Source: Lachancea thermotolerans CBS 6340 (Eukaryota; Ascomycota; Saccharomycetes; Saccharomycetales; Saccharomycetaceae). Taken from it: 64,000 bases of DNA. A program made the position numbers and the translations under genes. The stretch lies in NCBI RefSeq assembly GCF_000142805.1, contig NC_013084.1, forward strand, positions 496,001 through 560,000, in the 5' to 3' direction. How positions within the stretch are numbered: the stretch's first letter is position 1; each line of letters starts with the position of its first letter. Shown one piece after another: positions 41,723 through 52,637 of this stretch. The notes beneath the pieces are model-generated. The model worked only from the letters and a program-made list of their open reading frames with translations. It made no database searches and was not told the DNA's origin.

Positions 41723-42094
41723 TTTCTTTGGTAACCGGCCTTCAATCTACGCGTGCTACCTATTGCGCTGTCCTTGAGGGCAGTAAATGAAGGGCTCCGG
41801 GGAAGTTCCTTAATTGGTCGACCTCACACGCAACACGCCTTCGTATATGGTGATGTTTATGATTTTGGATCCTCTTGATTTTGGGAAGTTAAGGTGACAA
41901 CTTTGGAAGCAATCGCAACGCCGTGTCGTCGCGCAGACTGCAGTCCCACCTGAACACGTTTCTGGTCACGTGACATATTAATATGTCGATTTATATGTTG
42001 AACAAATCCGGGTAACATTAATCTAAAAGTATAAAAGGCAAGTAACTTTAGTTTTTCGCTCTTTTATTTTACGCACCTTTCTCTTTCTTAAAAA
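41723..42094. promoter_or_regulatory. SNF4 / U2 snRNA divergent promoter
   Basis: 372 bp. On the U2 side in order: GTCACGTGAC (Cbf1-type, 41965-41974), the 16-bp perfect palindrome GACATATTAATATGTC overlapping it (41972-41987), a Reb1 site CCGGGTAA (42008-42015) and a TATAAAAG box (42030-42037) about 65 bp upstream of the U2 5' end. Reb1 and Cbf1 are general regulatory factors that clear nucleosomes, fitting a highly transcribed snRNA gene. Confidence 0.7.
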
Positions 42095-42490
42095 ATCAAA
42101 TCTCTTTGCCTTTTGGCTTAGATCAAGTGTAGTATCTGTTCTTTTCAGTGTAACAACTGGAATGTCCTCAATGAGGATGTTTAATATGTTACAAATCATA
42201 TTTTTGGAACGTCAAAAGAGAGAGGAGGGTCGCTTGAGCTTTGAAGTTCCAAGGGAAGGGGGTCTTTTACGCGGTCAAGCCTTGAGCGTCGCCACGGGAC
42301 TGGTCGCGCCTCGGTGCTTTAATATGATGGGCTTGCTCATCTCCCGGTTTTGTGCGGTGCTTCTCGGCTTGCTGTGTATCGCAAGCTCTTTTTCCGTTAT
42401 AAAGGTTCATCAGAGCATGAGCTTCTCAGAGGTGCTGTGGCTATTGCACTATATTAACGGTTGCGTGCGCCTCTCGCTTAGTCCTCTCTC
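42095..42490 (+). ncRNA. LSR1: U2 spliceosomal snRNA
   Basis: The 5' region (42101-42180) is nearly identical to S. cerevisiae U2: TCTCTTTGCCTTTTGGCTTA followed by the branch-point-pairing GTAGTA at 42129-42134, and stem-loop IIa around 42160-42175. The Sm site ATTTTTGG is at 42200-42207. A terminal stem (42429-42435 with 42467-42473) looks like stem-loop IV. The 5' end (about 42095) and 3' end (about 42480-42495) are estimates. At about 390-400 nt it is far shorter than the 1175-nt S. cerevisiae RNA, which has a dispensable central insert. Introns in this window have matching TACTAAC-like branch sites. Confidence 0.95.
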
Positions 42491-42509
42491 GCCTTTTTTT
42501 TAAAAAAAA

Positions 42510-42553
42510 CCCCTACGGTTGTTCCAGGTGAGTCCACCTGGCCCCTGTAGAGG
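42510..42553 (+). other. Probable Rnt1 (RNase III) processing hairpin of U2
   Basis: A strong stem-loop just downstream of the mature U2: CCAGGTG (42524-42530), tetraloop AGTC (42531-42534), CACCTGG (42535-42541), continued by a lower stem pairing 42510-42518 with 42545-42553. AGNN tetraloops are the known recognition feature of yeast Rnt1, which cleaves 14-16 nt below the loop to start U2 3'-end trimming. Confidence 0.75.
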
Positions 42554-42740
42554 TTTTGATTACATTGTGAGGTTATGCACTTGATGGGCACTGTGTGTTG
42601 AGTATCCCATTAGCAGGGATGCTGTTGTTCAGTTGTTGGGCGGATTCCGGCTCCCACGGTGAGATAATGCAGTTTTTTTATATTTTGGGTTTCGGTTATG
42701 TAGTGTTTGTCAATCGCGGCAAAAGCTTGCGCTGACGTGC

Positions 42741-44465
42741 TTATCTGATCAAAAACTCGGAGGTTTTCCTGCGGTTTGGAGACCGCGTGGGGTCATCATC
42801 ACATGCTTCCCCGACGTTTAGAAGGCCAAGGAGGCTTTCCCCATCGCATACGCCTTGAGGGCGTTTTCTCCTGGGCTCGAAAACCTTGTAGAACTTGAGG
42901 TTCTCGTCCCCTCCCACAGTTGCCAGCACTGTGCCGTCGGGAGAGAGCTGGCTTGAGCAGATACGCGCCTCGTGCGCGTGCACTATTTCGGCTACTTTGA
43001 ACTTTGTATCGTAGTTGTAGACGGATACCGCGTTTTCCGGATTACCACCTGTTGCAACTATTTCACGCTGGATAGTGTTTGCGTTGTAGCTCTGCCCCCA
43101 ATGTAGGGAACTGACTTGCGATCCCGTGTTGATGCTTCCGGTGCGTGCGCCGGTTGTTGTATTCCAGAAGTGAATATGCTTGTCTGTTTGGCCACCGCCG
43201 GTGGCTAACAAATTGTTGATGTCAGGACTCCAGGCTAGCGCTTTTACGGCGGCCGTATGCTGTCTTTTGATATGCTGAGGGAGCGACGTTCTAGTATCCC
43301 AGATCACCACAGTATTGTCATTACTTCCCGATGCCACTTGTAGCCCATCAGGACGATAGCTTATGCCACATACTTCACCTCTGTGCTCTTCCCAAGTAGA
43401 GACTATGTGATTTTTAATTCGGACGTCATTAATATGGATTTCACCACTTTTGGCACCTGTGGCAATGAGGGTTTCCAGCCAAGATTGTGAGCCAATGCGA
43501 ACTCCAAGCCCTGATCTCATGGTTCGCACATGCGACATCGTTTCAATGTCCCAGATTTCAGTGTTTCCCTCCAGTTTACCGATTGAAATGTGGCAGTCAT
43601 CGTCGGACCAGGTAACGCTGGTTATAGAGCCGGGCTGTTCAAAGTCGACAAGCAATGAGACATCGCCTGAGGATCCGTTCCACAAATATAAAGCCGAATC
43701 AAGAGCAATTGCCAGAACATTCTTGTTCGACCAGCTTACTAGATTTAGATAAAAATCATCTTGAAACCCCGGAGCGTCGAGGATCCTTTCGGGATTCGAG
43801 TTAATCTTGCGGAGTTTCGCCAACTCTTGGCTTGAGCCCGGATTTTGGACAGCGGAGTAAGAGTAATGCGATCGGCTCCCCATTGAATACGTTTGTTTTC
43901 TGTGGGATGCTGCAGGAGGTTTCGGTAGATACTGCAATATCCGCTGATTCATCTCAAGGCCGCAGGCTTCCGCCACATTTTGCTTGAATACGCGCTTGGT
44001 TTGAGCCTTTAGATGTGTCGAAGGCGACGCGTTTGGTGGTGGGACCTCTTCCTCGAGGTTCATTGGATCGATTTTGGAGTGGGAAAACGAATTCTCCTTG
44101 CGTAATGGAATAAACCGATCTGTGTTTAAAAACCCCTCTTCTGAGTCTTGGGATTTAATGGTCTTTCTTTCTCCGCTCTCTAGGTCCTCCTTGTAGAGGG
44201 ACGAAGATCTCCTCAACAAAGGCGGCACGTATTGCAGCGTAGGTCGAGAACCTGAGCTCTTTGAGTTTGTGGGAATGTTTGTGACATTAGAAAGAGTACC
44301 GCCGCTTGACGCCTGGCGTTTAGAGATCTTGCCCGATGGTCTCTTTGAAGTCATTTTTGACCAGTCGGATGACACAACGTTCAACTTCGCTGGCGATGTG
44401 AGCGACAGCACAGACTTGCTAGCATTATTAGCGAAATCGAGCTTGTTTCTGCGGTTATCTGCCAT
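42741..44465 (-). CDS. CDC20: APC/C activator Cdc20
   Basis: 574 residues (S. cerevisiae 610). The N-terminal region holds the C-box DRFIP (116-120) that docks on the APC/C, immediately followed by a KEN box (123-125), and the Mad2-binding region before KRVFKQNVAEACGLEMNQRI. Seven WD40 blades follow (about 240-530), ending in the C-terminal IR dipeptide (FLIR) that binds the TPR subunits. Cdc20 selects securin and cyclin B for destruction at anaphase and is the target of the spindle checkpoint. Position matches YGL116W. Confidence 0.97.
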   Translation of the reverse strand: MADNRRNKLDFANNASKSVLSLTSPAKLNVVSSDWSKMTSKRPSGKISKRQASSGGTLSNVTNIPTNSKSSGSRPTLQYVPPLLRRSSSLYKEDLESGERKTIKSQDSEEGFLNTDRFIPLRKENSFSHSKIDPMNLEEEVPPPNASPSTHLKAQTKRVFKQNVAEACGLEMNQRILQYLPKPPAASHRKQTYSMGSRSHYSYSAVQNPGSSQELAKLRKINSNPERILDAPGFQDDFYLNLVSWSNKNVLAIALDSALYLWNGSSGDVSLLVDFEQPGSITSVTWSDDDCHISIGKLEGNTEIWDIETMSHVRTMRSGLGVRIGSQSWLETLIATGAKSGEIHINDVRIKNHIVSTWEEHRGEVCGISYRPDGLQVASGSNDNTVVIWDTRTSLPQHIKRQHTAAVKALAWSPDINNLLATGGGQTDKHIHFWNTTTGARTGSINTGSQVSSLHWGQSYNANTIQREIVATGGNPENAVSVYNYDTKFKVAEIVHAHEARICSSQLSPDGTVLATVGGDENLKFYKVFEPRRKRPQGVCDGESLLGLLNVGEACDDDPTRSPNRRKTSEFLIR

Positions 44466-46051
44466 CCTAGAGCCTCGACTGGATTTTGAAAGGTCAATTC
44501 CTGGCCAGATGGTTCAAGCTCGACTCCAGGAAAAACGCTCCAACTTCTAGCTCAGCGCGATGTGATCGCAAAGTCTATCTTTCGGTCGGTTCTCGCCATC
44601 TGTGTGCTCTACTCAAAGTTTTGACGGTTGATGTTTACCTTTTTCCCGTTCCAGTGGCCAGATTTTATTTCTGGTCGCGTGACACAATATCTGAGTACCA
44701 ACTTCATTGCATCATCTTCGATCTATAGCGAGCGTTCCCAGTGCATGGGACTTTTAAGGCCATTTTGGCCTCAAAGTACTGATTGTCCAAGAATAAAGAC
44801 ATTTGTTTCAACGTAAAAGGTGCGTCAAGGCTTTTTTTAGCACTTGAAGGCGAGAACTGCAGATTTTTGCAGTCCTGTAAGGGGTAAAATGGTATTCCGT
44901 GGTGCAAGTCAGGATTAGTACGAGATCATCACCTGCAACTGATGCCATGATACTAATTGCTCTTAAATCTTCGACTTTAAGCTACTTTCAAACCCTGGTA
45001 CTCATGGAGGGGGAAGCACCGCGGCACTGTGAGCGGGGCTGATTTTAGGAAATCTTGCATTGGTTTTATAATCCGTCCCTATGATTGAGCTCGATGAAGA
45101 TGCCGTTTGCGTCTGTTGAATAGCTAGTGTGATTTCTACGGCTTATCTCGTGAAAGAAGTTGATGCTTTCAGTCAATTCTGCGGGGAGTTTTGCGCAAAC
45201 TCTGCGCAACCTCCGCATACGCAGTTTCATAGAACAAGAGCCATTCAGCGGCTAAGTCAAATCACACTTTGTTAAAAAACGCAACGCAAAAGCCAAAATA
45301 CTTGTTGAAGGCTGGTTGCGCAGTATTCATCGCGGGCTTTGAAGCTAAATTCGGAAAGATTTCTTCTGTACCAATTTGTAACTCAAAGGGCCGTTTAGCC
45401 AAGAAGCCGGTTCGCTATTTCATTCCCGCCTTTTTTGTTTCAAGCACAATCAACCCGTTAGATTGTCTGCCCCACACGGTTGGCATGTACTTTTATTAAA
45501 AAGAAGAGTTTCTTACCGAAAACCTCTAATTAGGACAGCGAGAATAACCAAATTGTTGAGAAACTTGGTCGATCAAATTTCGTATAAAGCAGAGGAATAA
45601 TGTAAAGTCGTTACTCTTGCATGCCGTGGGATAAGTGTTTGTGCAATTTCCTCAATTCTAAAGAATAGCCGCCGATGTTGATGACACTATGTACGATATC
45701 AACACTAATATGTTTGAGGAAAAGACTATTACAGAGGTGCGGGTTCCCGGGTTCGGACAAGGAATAGCCAAACAACCAGTAGTTATTAGTAGTTTATACT
45801 CAAACGGAGGCTATTGTAACCAAATCAATCTGATAATCTTCTCTTAGGTTTTATTAAAATTATTTACTTCATCAGGGAGAACATCTGACAACTCGAATGC
45901 GAGAAAAATTTATGAAAACATAAAACTGATATGAATGCTTCTAGAAGGCCTTAGTAAAACGTTTGGAGCTTATTGGGTTTCTTTTACCACGCCTCCCTCA
46001 CTCGCATCATAATCTGCTATATACAGCCAAGGCAAGGAACAGATACTCTGA
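44466..46051. other. 1.6 kb gene-free interval between CDC20 and COQ8
   Basis: Both neighbours point left. In S. cerevisiae YGL117W sits at this position, but no protein of that kind is visible here in any frame. The sequence is of ordinary composition. A two-step hairpin (45180-45217) and a few short inverted repeats are the only structures I see; a 76-codon open frame at 45269-45499 shows no protein features. Confidence 0.6.
45180..45217. other. Stable two-step hairpin in the CDC20-COQ8 gap
   Basis: Outer stem TGCGGGG (45180-45186) pairs with CCTCCGCA (45210-45217, one bulge/wobble); inner stem TTGCGCA (45191-45197) pairs perfectly with TGCGCAA (45203-45209) around loop AACTC. The structure could belong to an unannotated RNA or act as a DNA cruciform; the box motifs of H/ACA or C/D snoRNAs around it are not convincing. 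Confidence 0.45.
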
Positions 46052-47836
46052 TTACTCATAAAGAGCGAAGTGTTCCTGAAATAGTTTCGCCATAGGGACC
46101 TGAGCTCTCATTCTGGCGCACAGCAAGAACACGCCACTGAATTTTCTATGTAACGAGTAAGTTTCTTCCGGGGGCGGGCAAAGTCTTTCCTTAAGCATCA
46201 AGCCAATGTTTCCTCTTATCCTGTCTGTTACAGTTTGCTCAGAAAAATCAAAATATGATTCAGTGTCGCCGCAGAAAGGCTCTGCCAGCACCATGACAGA
46301 ATCTACGTGCGCGTCAACCATTGCTTTAGACTCAAGCCCTGTTAGGTAACCAAGCTCCTTAGAAAAATGAGCCACTTTTTCGCGATCTCTCTGTGTACCA
46401 GCGGTCAACATGCGGCGATATTTGTAGATAAACTCTTCAGGAAAGTTTCGTGAGGCGCCAAAGTCCAGAAGCTCAAGCTTTTGTGTTGAACCATTGTACA
46501 GAAAGTTCGCCCAGTTAGGATCAGTTTGCATGAACTGGAACTCAGCGATCTCCCTCAAACAAAGCCGCATGATCGTCTCTGAAATAAAGTTCCTCGTTTC
46601 CTGAGATACCGTTAAGGGTAGTTTCATAATTTCTTTGCCGTGCATCTTGCTCATCGTGATTATGCTGTCTGTGGTAAGGTCTTCATATACACGCGGAGTA
46701 ACAAGGTCAGGTTCGTTTTTTAGTAGTTGCTCGAATTTTTGAAGCGCGGCTGCTTCTCTCTTGTAGTCACATTCCCATCTCAGCTCTGTCCTTGCGTTTG
46801 CTACGGTTTTGTCTAAAAACAGCCCGCGAGGCAATAGTCGCGAGGCAGTCAAAAACATAAGAACGTTGTTCAAGTCGGAATCAATCGAATCTTTAACACC
46901 TGGATACTGTACCTTGACCACAACTTCTTCGCCAGAAGGCAGCACTGCGTCATGCACCTGGCCGATCGATGCAGCTGCCATGGGAACCAAATCGAAGTGG
47001 GCGAATTTATCCTTCCAACCTTTCCCTAGCTCGCGAGTCATCAATCTGTCCAGCTGCCTTTGAGGCATATAGTTGGCTCCATTTTGAACCCTAGAAAGAA
47101 CAATATAGAGTTCTTTAGGTAGCACACTTTCGTCCTGAAATGACATCATCTGGCCGATCTTGAGAGCTGCACCGCGCATCTTCGAAAACTTTTTGACTAT
47201 TCGCTCAATGTTAGCATCCGATAGTAAGAGCGACTTGAAATTAGGAGACTGACCACGAACTGCTTGACTCAAGCCATCAGTTGCGGCTGAAAACCCAACA
47301 CCAGCGGCCAGAGAGCCGTAATGGAAGAGTCTCGAGATCCGCGATGACGGAATGCTCGAACTTTGCAATTTTCGGGGCGTGTCTTCGCTAGTCTGTAGAG
47401 AAGAAGTCATAGATTAGTAAATTAGCCGAACATTTAATCACAAGTACAAAGAACTTCAACATACTTCCTGAGTATTCTGTACAGCGGCATCAGTCTTTTC
47501 GGACTGCCTGGATTGAAGCTGATGCGAAGACTGCTTGGCGCGGGTTGAATAATGTCTGACAGTCTTTTTGGGGCCTGATGCTTTGGTGCGGGTGCCGTGT
47601 TTTGTAGCGTGCTCGGACTTCTCATAATCGGATCTAACCCTTTCAGATAATTTTCTAGCCTTTTCCCACTCTTTGTCGTAGAACCATTGGTAGTTCGAGA
47701 GAGCTGGCCTAGTTAGCGACGAAGTTTCAAACCAAGAACGCAGCGACTCTTTGCTTATCGAAAGGCTCCCTTTAGCGAGTTCTTTGAAAGACGATGCTAC
47801 GCAAAACGCATGGTATAGCGCTTTCCGAGAACTCAT
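46052..47836 (-). CDS. COQ8: Mitochondrial UbiB-family atypical kinase/ATPase Coq8, two exons
   Basis: Exon 1 is 47465-47836 (124 codons) and exon 2 is 46052-47392 (446 codons plus stop); splicing is in phase 0 and gives 570 residues (S. cerevisiae 501, intronless). Exon 1 starts basic and hydroxylated like a mitochondrial presequence and carries a WFYDKEWEKARKLSERVRSDYEK helix. Exon 2 has the UbiB hallmarks: KxGQ (ALKIGQM, about 202-205 in the spliced protein), the Ala-rich loop AAAS (about 263-266), TDPNWANF and LDFGASR. Coq8 supports assembly of the coenzyme Q synthesis complex at the inner membrane. If the intron is retained the product is a 126-residue protein ending NTQEVC. Exon 1 resembles S. 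cerevisiae YBR230W-A. Position matches YGL119W. Confidence 0.93.
47393..47464 (-). other. COQ8 intron, 72 nt, with in-frame stop and internal ATG
   Basis: 5' splice site GTATGT (47464 down to 47459), branch site TACTAAT (47419 down to 47413, one base from the TACTAAC consensus), acceptor CTACAG ending at 47393. Read without splicing, exon 1 continues GTA TGT TGA and stops at once. Near the acceptor an ATG (47410-47408) is in frame with exon 2, so a transcript starting there would encode the kinase body alone (452 residues). The weaker branch site fits partial intron retention. Confidence 0.9.
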
Positions 47837-47994
47837 TTGAGGTTAGGGCCTGTTTTATTGAAAGATCGCACTAGATACCGCCAATTGAGTTCGATTGAAA
47901 GGCAAGGTTCATGAACTCTCCTTGATGCTCTGTACGAGCTATGTTGCCGTTCGCGTTACTGTTAGTTTTGCAGGAAATACCACTTCCTTTTTAG

Positions 47995-48059
47995 TTACCC
48001 GGCCACCGACTTCTGATTAAAATTTTAGAGCTCATCTCACTAAAAAGTAGTGCGATGAG
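47995..48059 (+). promoter_or_regulatory. COQ8/PRP43 promoter: Reb1, RRPE and PAC elements
   Basis: TTACCCGG (Reb1 site) at 47995-48002, AAAATTTT (RRPE) at 48019-48026 and GCGATGAG (PAC) at 48052-48059, 49 bp before the chosen PRP43 start. PAC+RRPE mark ribosome-biogenesis genes; Prp43 works in ribosome assembly as well as splicing. The divergent COQ8 start lies at 47836, so the two genes share about 270 bp. Confidence 0.8.
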
Positions 48060-48077
48060 CTGAGTGTTGACACTTGA

Positions 48078-50423
<2,346 letters not shown>

Positions 50424-50808
50424 GTCAACTCGCAGAGTATAAGCTGTATATTATAAAGGTATTGTTTTTCCATCCAGTGTCTCAACTCTTCTGGTAATGC
50501 TCTCGGCGTGAAATCAGAGCTGAAAATATTCTTGCTTGCATAACGCGTCTATCTAACAGAGATAGTCGCAGTTCAGTAGCATAATCTGGTACCCACAAAG
50601 CGTCAGTAAAGCCCACGCTTGGCTGGATCTAACATAAGACTACATTTGAAATCACGTGAATATAATGTTACCCTACCCAAGATCAAATATTTTCGAAACT
50701 CATCTTTATAATTTTCGCAATGATTTTAATCCCTAGTCCACACTTATTTGTCAGTAGAAAAGGCTTCAAACTCAAGAGTCGCGAGAGGTCAACAAGAGCT
50801 CATAAACC
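50424..50808. other. Intergenic region PRP43 / NAB2
   Basis: 385 bp with a CACGTG at 50653-50658, probably in the NAB2 promoter. In S. cerevisiae the GPG1 gene (YGL121C) lies between these two; nothing like it is visible here. Confidence 0.6.
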
Positions 50809-52341
50809 ATGTCAGACCCTAAGGAGGAGATCTTCAACAATCTGAAGGTTGTTATTGCAGAAAACCTGAAAACTCTCCCAAACTTCAACGAAGATGTCAA
50901 CTACGTCGCGGAATACATTGTGCTTTTAATGTCAAACGGAGGAAACCTAGAATCCGTGGTTCAAGAGCTAACGTCCCTGTTTGATACTGTGCCTCCAGAA
51001 GCATTCCACAATGTGGTTCAGAACGCTTACAAGGTTCTAGGCTATTTGCAAGGAGGCGACTCCCTCGAAGTCGCTGTGTCAAAATTGACAGGCGGGAGCA
51101 ACGCACCTGCGGGCCAAGAACAACATAATCAACAAGCGATGTTTTCTCAGGAGCAACAGCAACAGCAGCAATCACAACAACAGCCACAACATCAAGCTCA
51201 TCAGCAACAACCGCAACAGCAAGCTGCGGTTCCCTCCATTTTCCAGACGGCCCCTCCTGCAACTGCTGCGCAACCGCAGTCAGCATTTGCGGGACTCGTG
51301 GAGTTCTCTCCAGCCCCCTCTGGTGACATCTCGAAAAGCGGGGGAGCGCAACGTGGTGGTGGCGTGGGTAAGGCCAGTACTCGTGGTGGTCGCAATGAGC
51401 GGCCAGGCCGTGGCGGCAAGAACGGTGTTGGCAAGAGAAACAATTATCAAAACAACAACGCACTGGCGATGGCCCTTGGAATGGATGACCCTAACACTAA
51501 CGTTGTGCAAAAGAAACAGGGCCGTTGTAAGCTTTTTCCCCGTTGCCCTCTGGGAAGACAATGTCCACACGCACATCCTACGCAGGCATGCAGAGAATAT
51601 CCAAACTGCCCTAACCCACCGGGGACATGCAACTACCTGCACCCTAACGAGGACGTGGAACTGATGAAGGAAATAGAAAAAACCAGAGAGGAATTCCGCG
51701 AAAAAAGAGCTGCCGTTGCCGCATCCAGAGCTAAGCCTATCAACACCGGCATCGTGCTATGCAAATTCGGCAACTTATGCTCAAATCCTCAATGTCCATT
51801 TGGGCATCCAACTCCCGCTAACGAAGATGCCAAGGTTATCACTTTTGCCTGGTGTCCCGAGAACCTGAAGTGCGAGAACCCAACGTGCGACAGGGCACAT
51901 AGTTCGCACTCTAAAATTAAGGAAGTGGCTCCAATCGCGGCGCGCAAGCCTTCGCGCCCCCCAGTTGAGAAGTCCCTTGAGCAGTGTAAGTTTGGCCAGA
52001 ACTGCACAAACAAGAGATGCAAGTTTAGGCATGCTAGGTCTCACATTATGTGTCGCGAAGGCGCCAACTGTACGAGAATAGACTGTCTATTTGGCCATCC
52101 TATCAATGAAGACTGCAAATTTGGAGTTGAATGTCGCAATATTTATTGTCTGTACAGGCACCCTGAGGGTAGGCAACTTCCTGACAAGTCGCAGCAGGCC
52201 CAAAGCAACAGCAATAACACATGGGTCAACCCTAACCTAGGCACCGGAAACAGCTCCTCAAATGAGAGGCCGTTTGCTGTCCCTGAAAACCAAGTCATCG
52301 AAGCTGCTCCTGCTCAGGAACAAGATGCGATGATGAATTGA
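50809..52341 (+). CDS. NAB2: Nuclear poly(A)-binding protein Nab2
   Basis: 510 residues (S. cerevisiae 525). The N-terminal PWI-like helical domain (1-95; LPNFNEDVNYVAEYIVLLM) binds Mlp1 and Gfd1. A Gln-rich tract (about 104-145) and an RGG domain (about 175-215, Kap104 import signal) follow. Seven CCCH zinc fingers lie at about 240-465, fingers 5-7 (CKFGQNCTNKRCKFRH, CREGANCTRIDCLFGH, CKFGVECRNIYCLYRH) being the poly(A)-binding set. Nab2 controls poly(A) length and mRNA export. An A9 tract (52394-52402) lies about 50 nt after the stop. Position matches YGL122C. Confidence 0.97.
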   Translation: MSDPKEEIFNNLKVVIAENLKTLPNFNEDVNYVAEYIVLLMSNGGNLESVVQELTSLFDTVPPEAFHNVVQNAYKVLGYLQGGDSLEVAVSKLTGGSNAPAGQEQHNQQAMFSQEQQQQQQSQQQPQHQAHQQQPQQQAAVPSIFQTAPPATAAQPQSAFAGLVEFSPAPSGDISKSGGAQRGGGVGKASTRGGRNERPGRGGKNGVGKRNNYQNNNALAMALGMDDPNTNVVQKKQGRCKLFPRCPLGRQCPHAHPTQACREYPNCPNPPGTCNYLHPNEDVELMKEIEKTREEFREKRAAVAASRAKPINTGIVLCKFGNLCSNPQCPFGHPTPANEDAKVITFAWCPENLKCENPTCDRAHSSHSKIKEVAPIAARKPSRPPVEKSLEQCKFGQNCTNKRCKFRHARSHIMCREGANCTRIDCLFGHPINEDCKFGVECRNIYCLYRHPEGRQLPDKSQQAQSNSNNTWVNPNLGTGNSSSNERPFAVPENQVIEAAPAQEQDAMMN

Positions 52342-52423
52342 GTGAGGGCCTAGAACGACTTTGAGTTCTGTTTTATTATATCTAGTTTACAATAAAAAAA
52401 AAGTCAAAAAGATTAAGATAGAA

Positions 52424-52480
52424 AACCCTTTCTCAAGAAATGAAAGGGTTGTTTGTAGGTCTTGGTATCATTTCTTGAGA
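52424..52480. repeat. Overlapping, competing inverted repeats
   Basis: Hairpin A: AACCCTTTC (52424-52432) and GAAAGGGTT (52442-52450), 9-bp perfect stem with 9-nt loop. Hairpin B: TCTCAAGAAATGA (52431-52443) and TCATTTCTTGAGA (52468-52480), 13-bp perfect stem with 24-nt loop. The 5' arm of B covers the loop and inner stem of A, so only one can form at a time. Lies 83-139 nt after the NAB2 stop. Confidence 0.85.
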
Positions 52481-52637
52481 TGTAGAGCTCTTTGGAATCC
52501 CATTCGCGAAGTATTTGGCGCTGGGCTCAAAAGAATTTGAGTCAACTCCAAAATACCATCGCGCTCCAGCGCGGGACGCGTGCGATTGGAGTGCCAGGGA
52601 AGTTCAGTGCACCCTCGCTCCAAACAGCTGCGCTGAA

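Noticed and set aside
41965-42015. CACGTG followed by AT-rich DNA and CCGGG, resembling a point centromere
   Set aside because: AT-rich part is far too short for CDEII and no CDEIII core (TTCCGAA context) follows; it is the U2 promoter.
42162-42503. 113-codon open frame
   Set aside because: It lies wholly within the U2 snRNA gene and has no protein features.
42676-42686. TTTTATATTTT, an 11/11 match to the S. cerevisiae ARS consensus
   Set aside because: Such matches are common by chance and origin consensus differs among related genera; no supporting B-element evidence by eye.
45340-45365. ATTCGGAAA, resembling a CDEIII core
   Set aside because: Flanks do not match CDEIII and no CDEI or AT-rich CDEII is placed beside it.
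45269-45499. 76-codon open frame in the CDC20-COQ8 gap
   Set aside because: No recognisable motif, not YGL117W-like, and of a length expected by chance.
45676-45704. TGTTGAT...ATCAACA, resembling TG..CA ends of a yeast solo LTR
   Set aside because: Only 29 bp long with no target-site duplication or LTR-like internal sequence; a simple inverted repeat.
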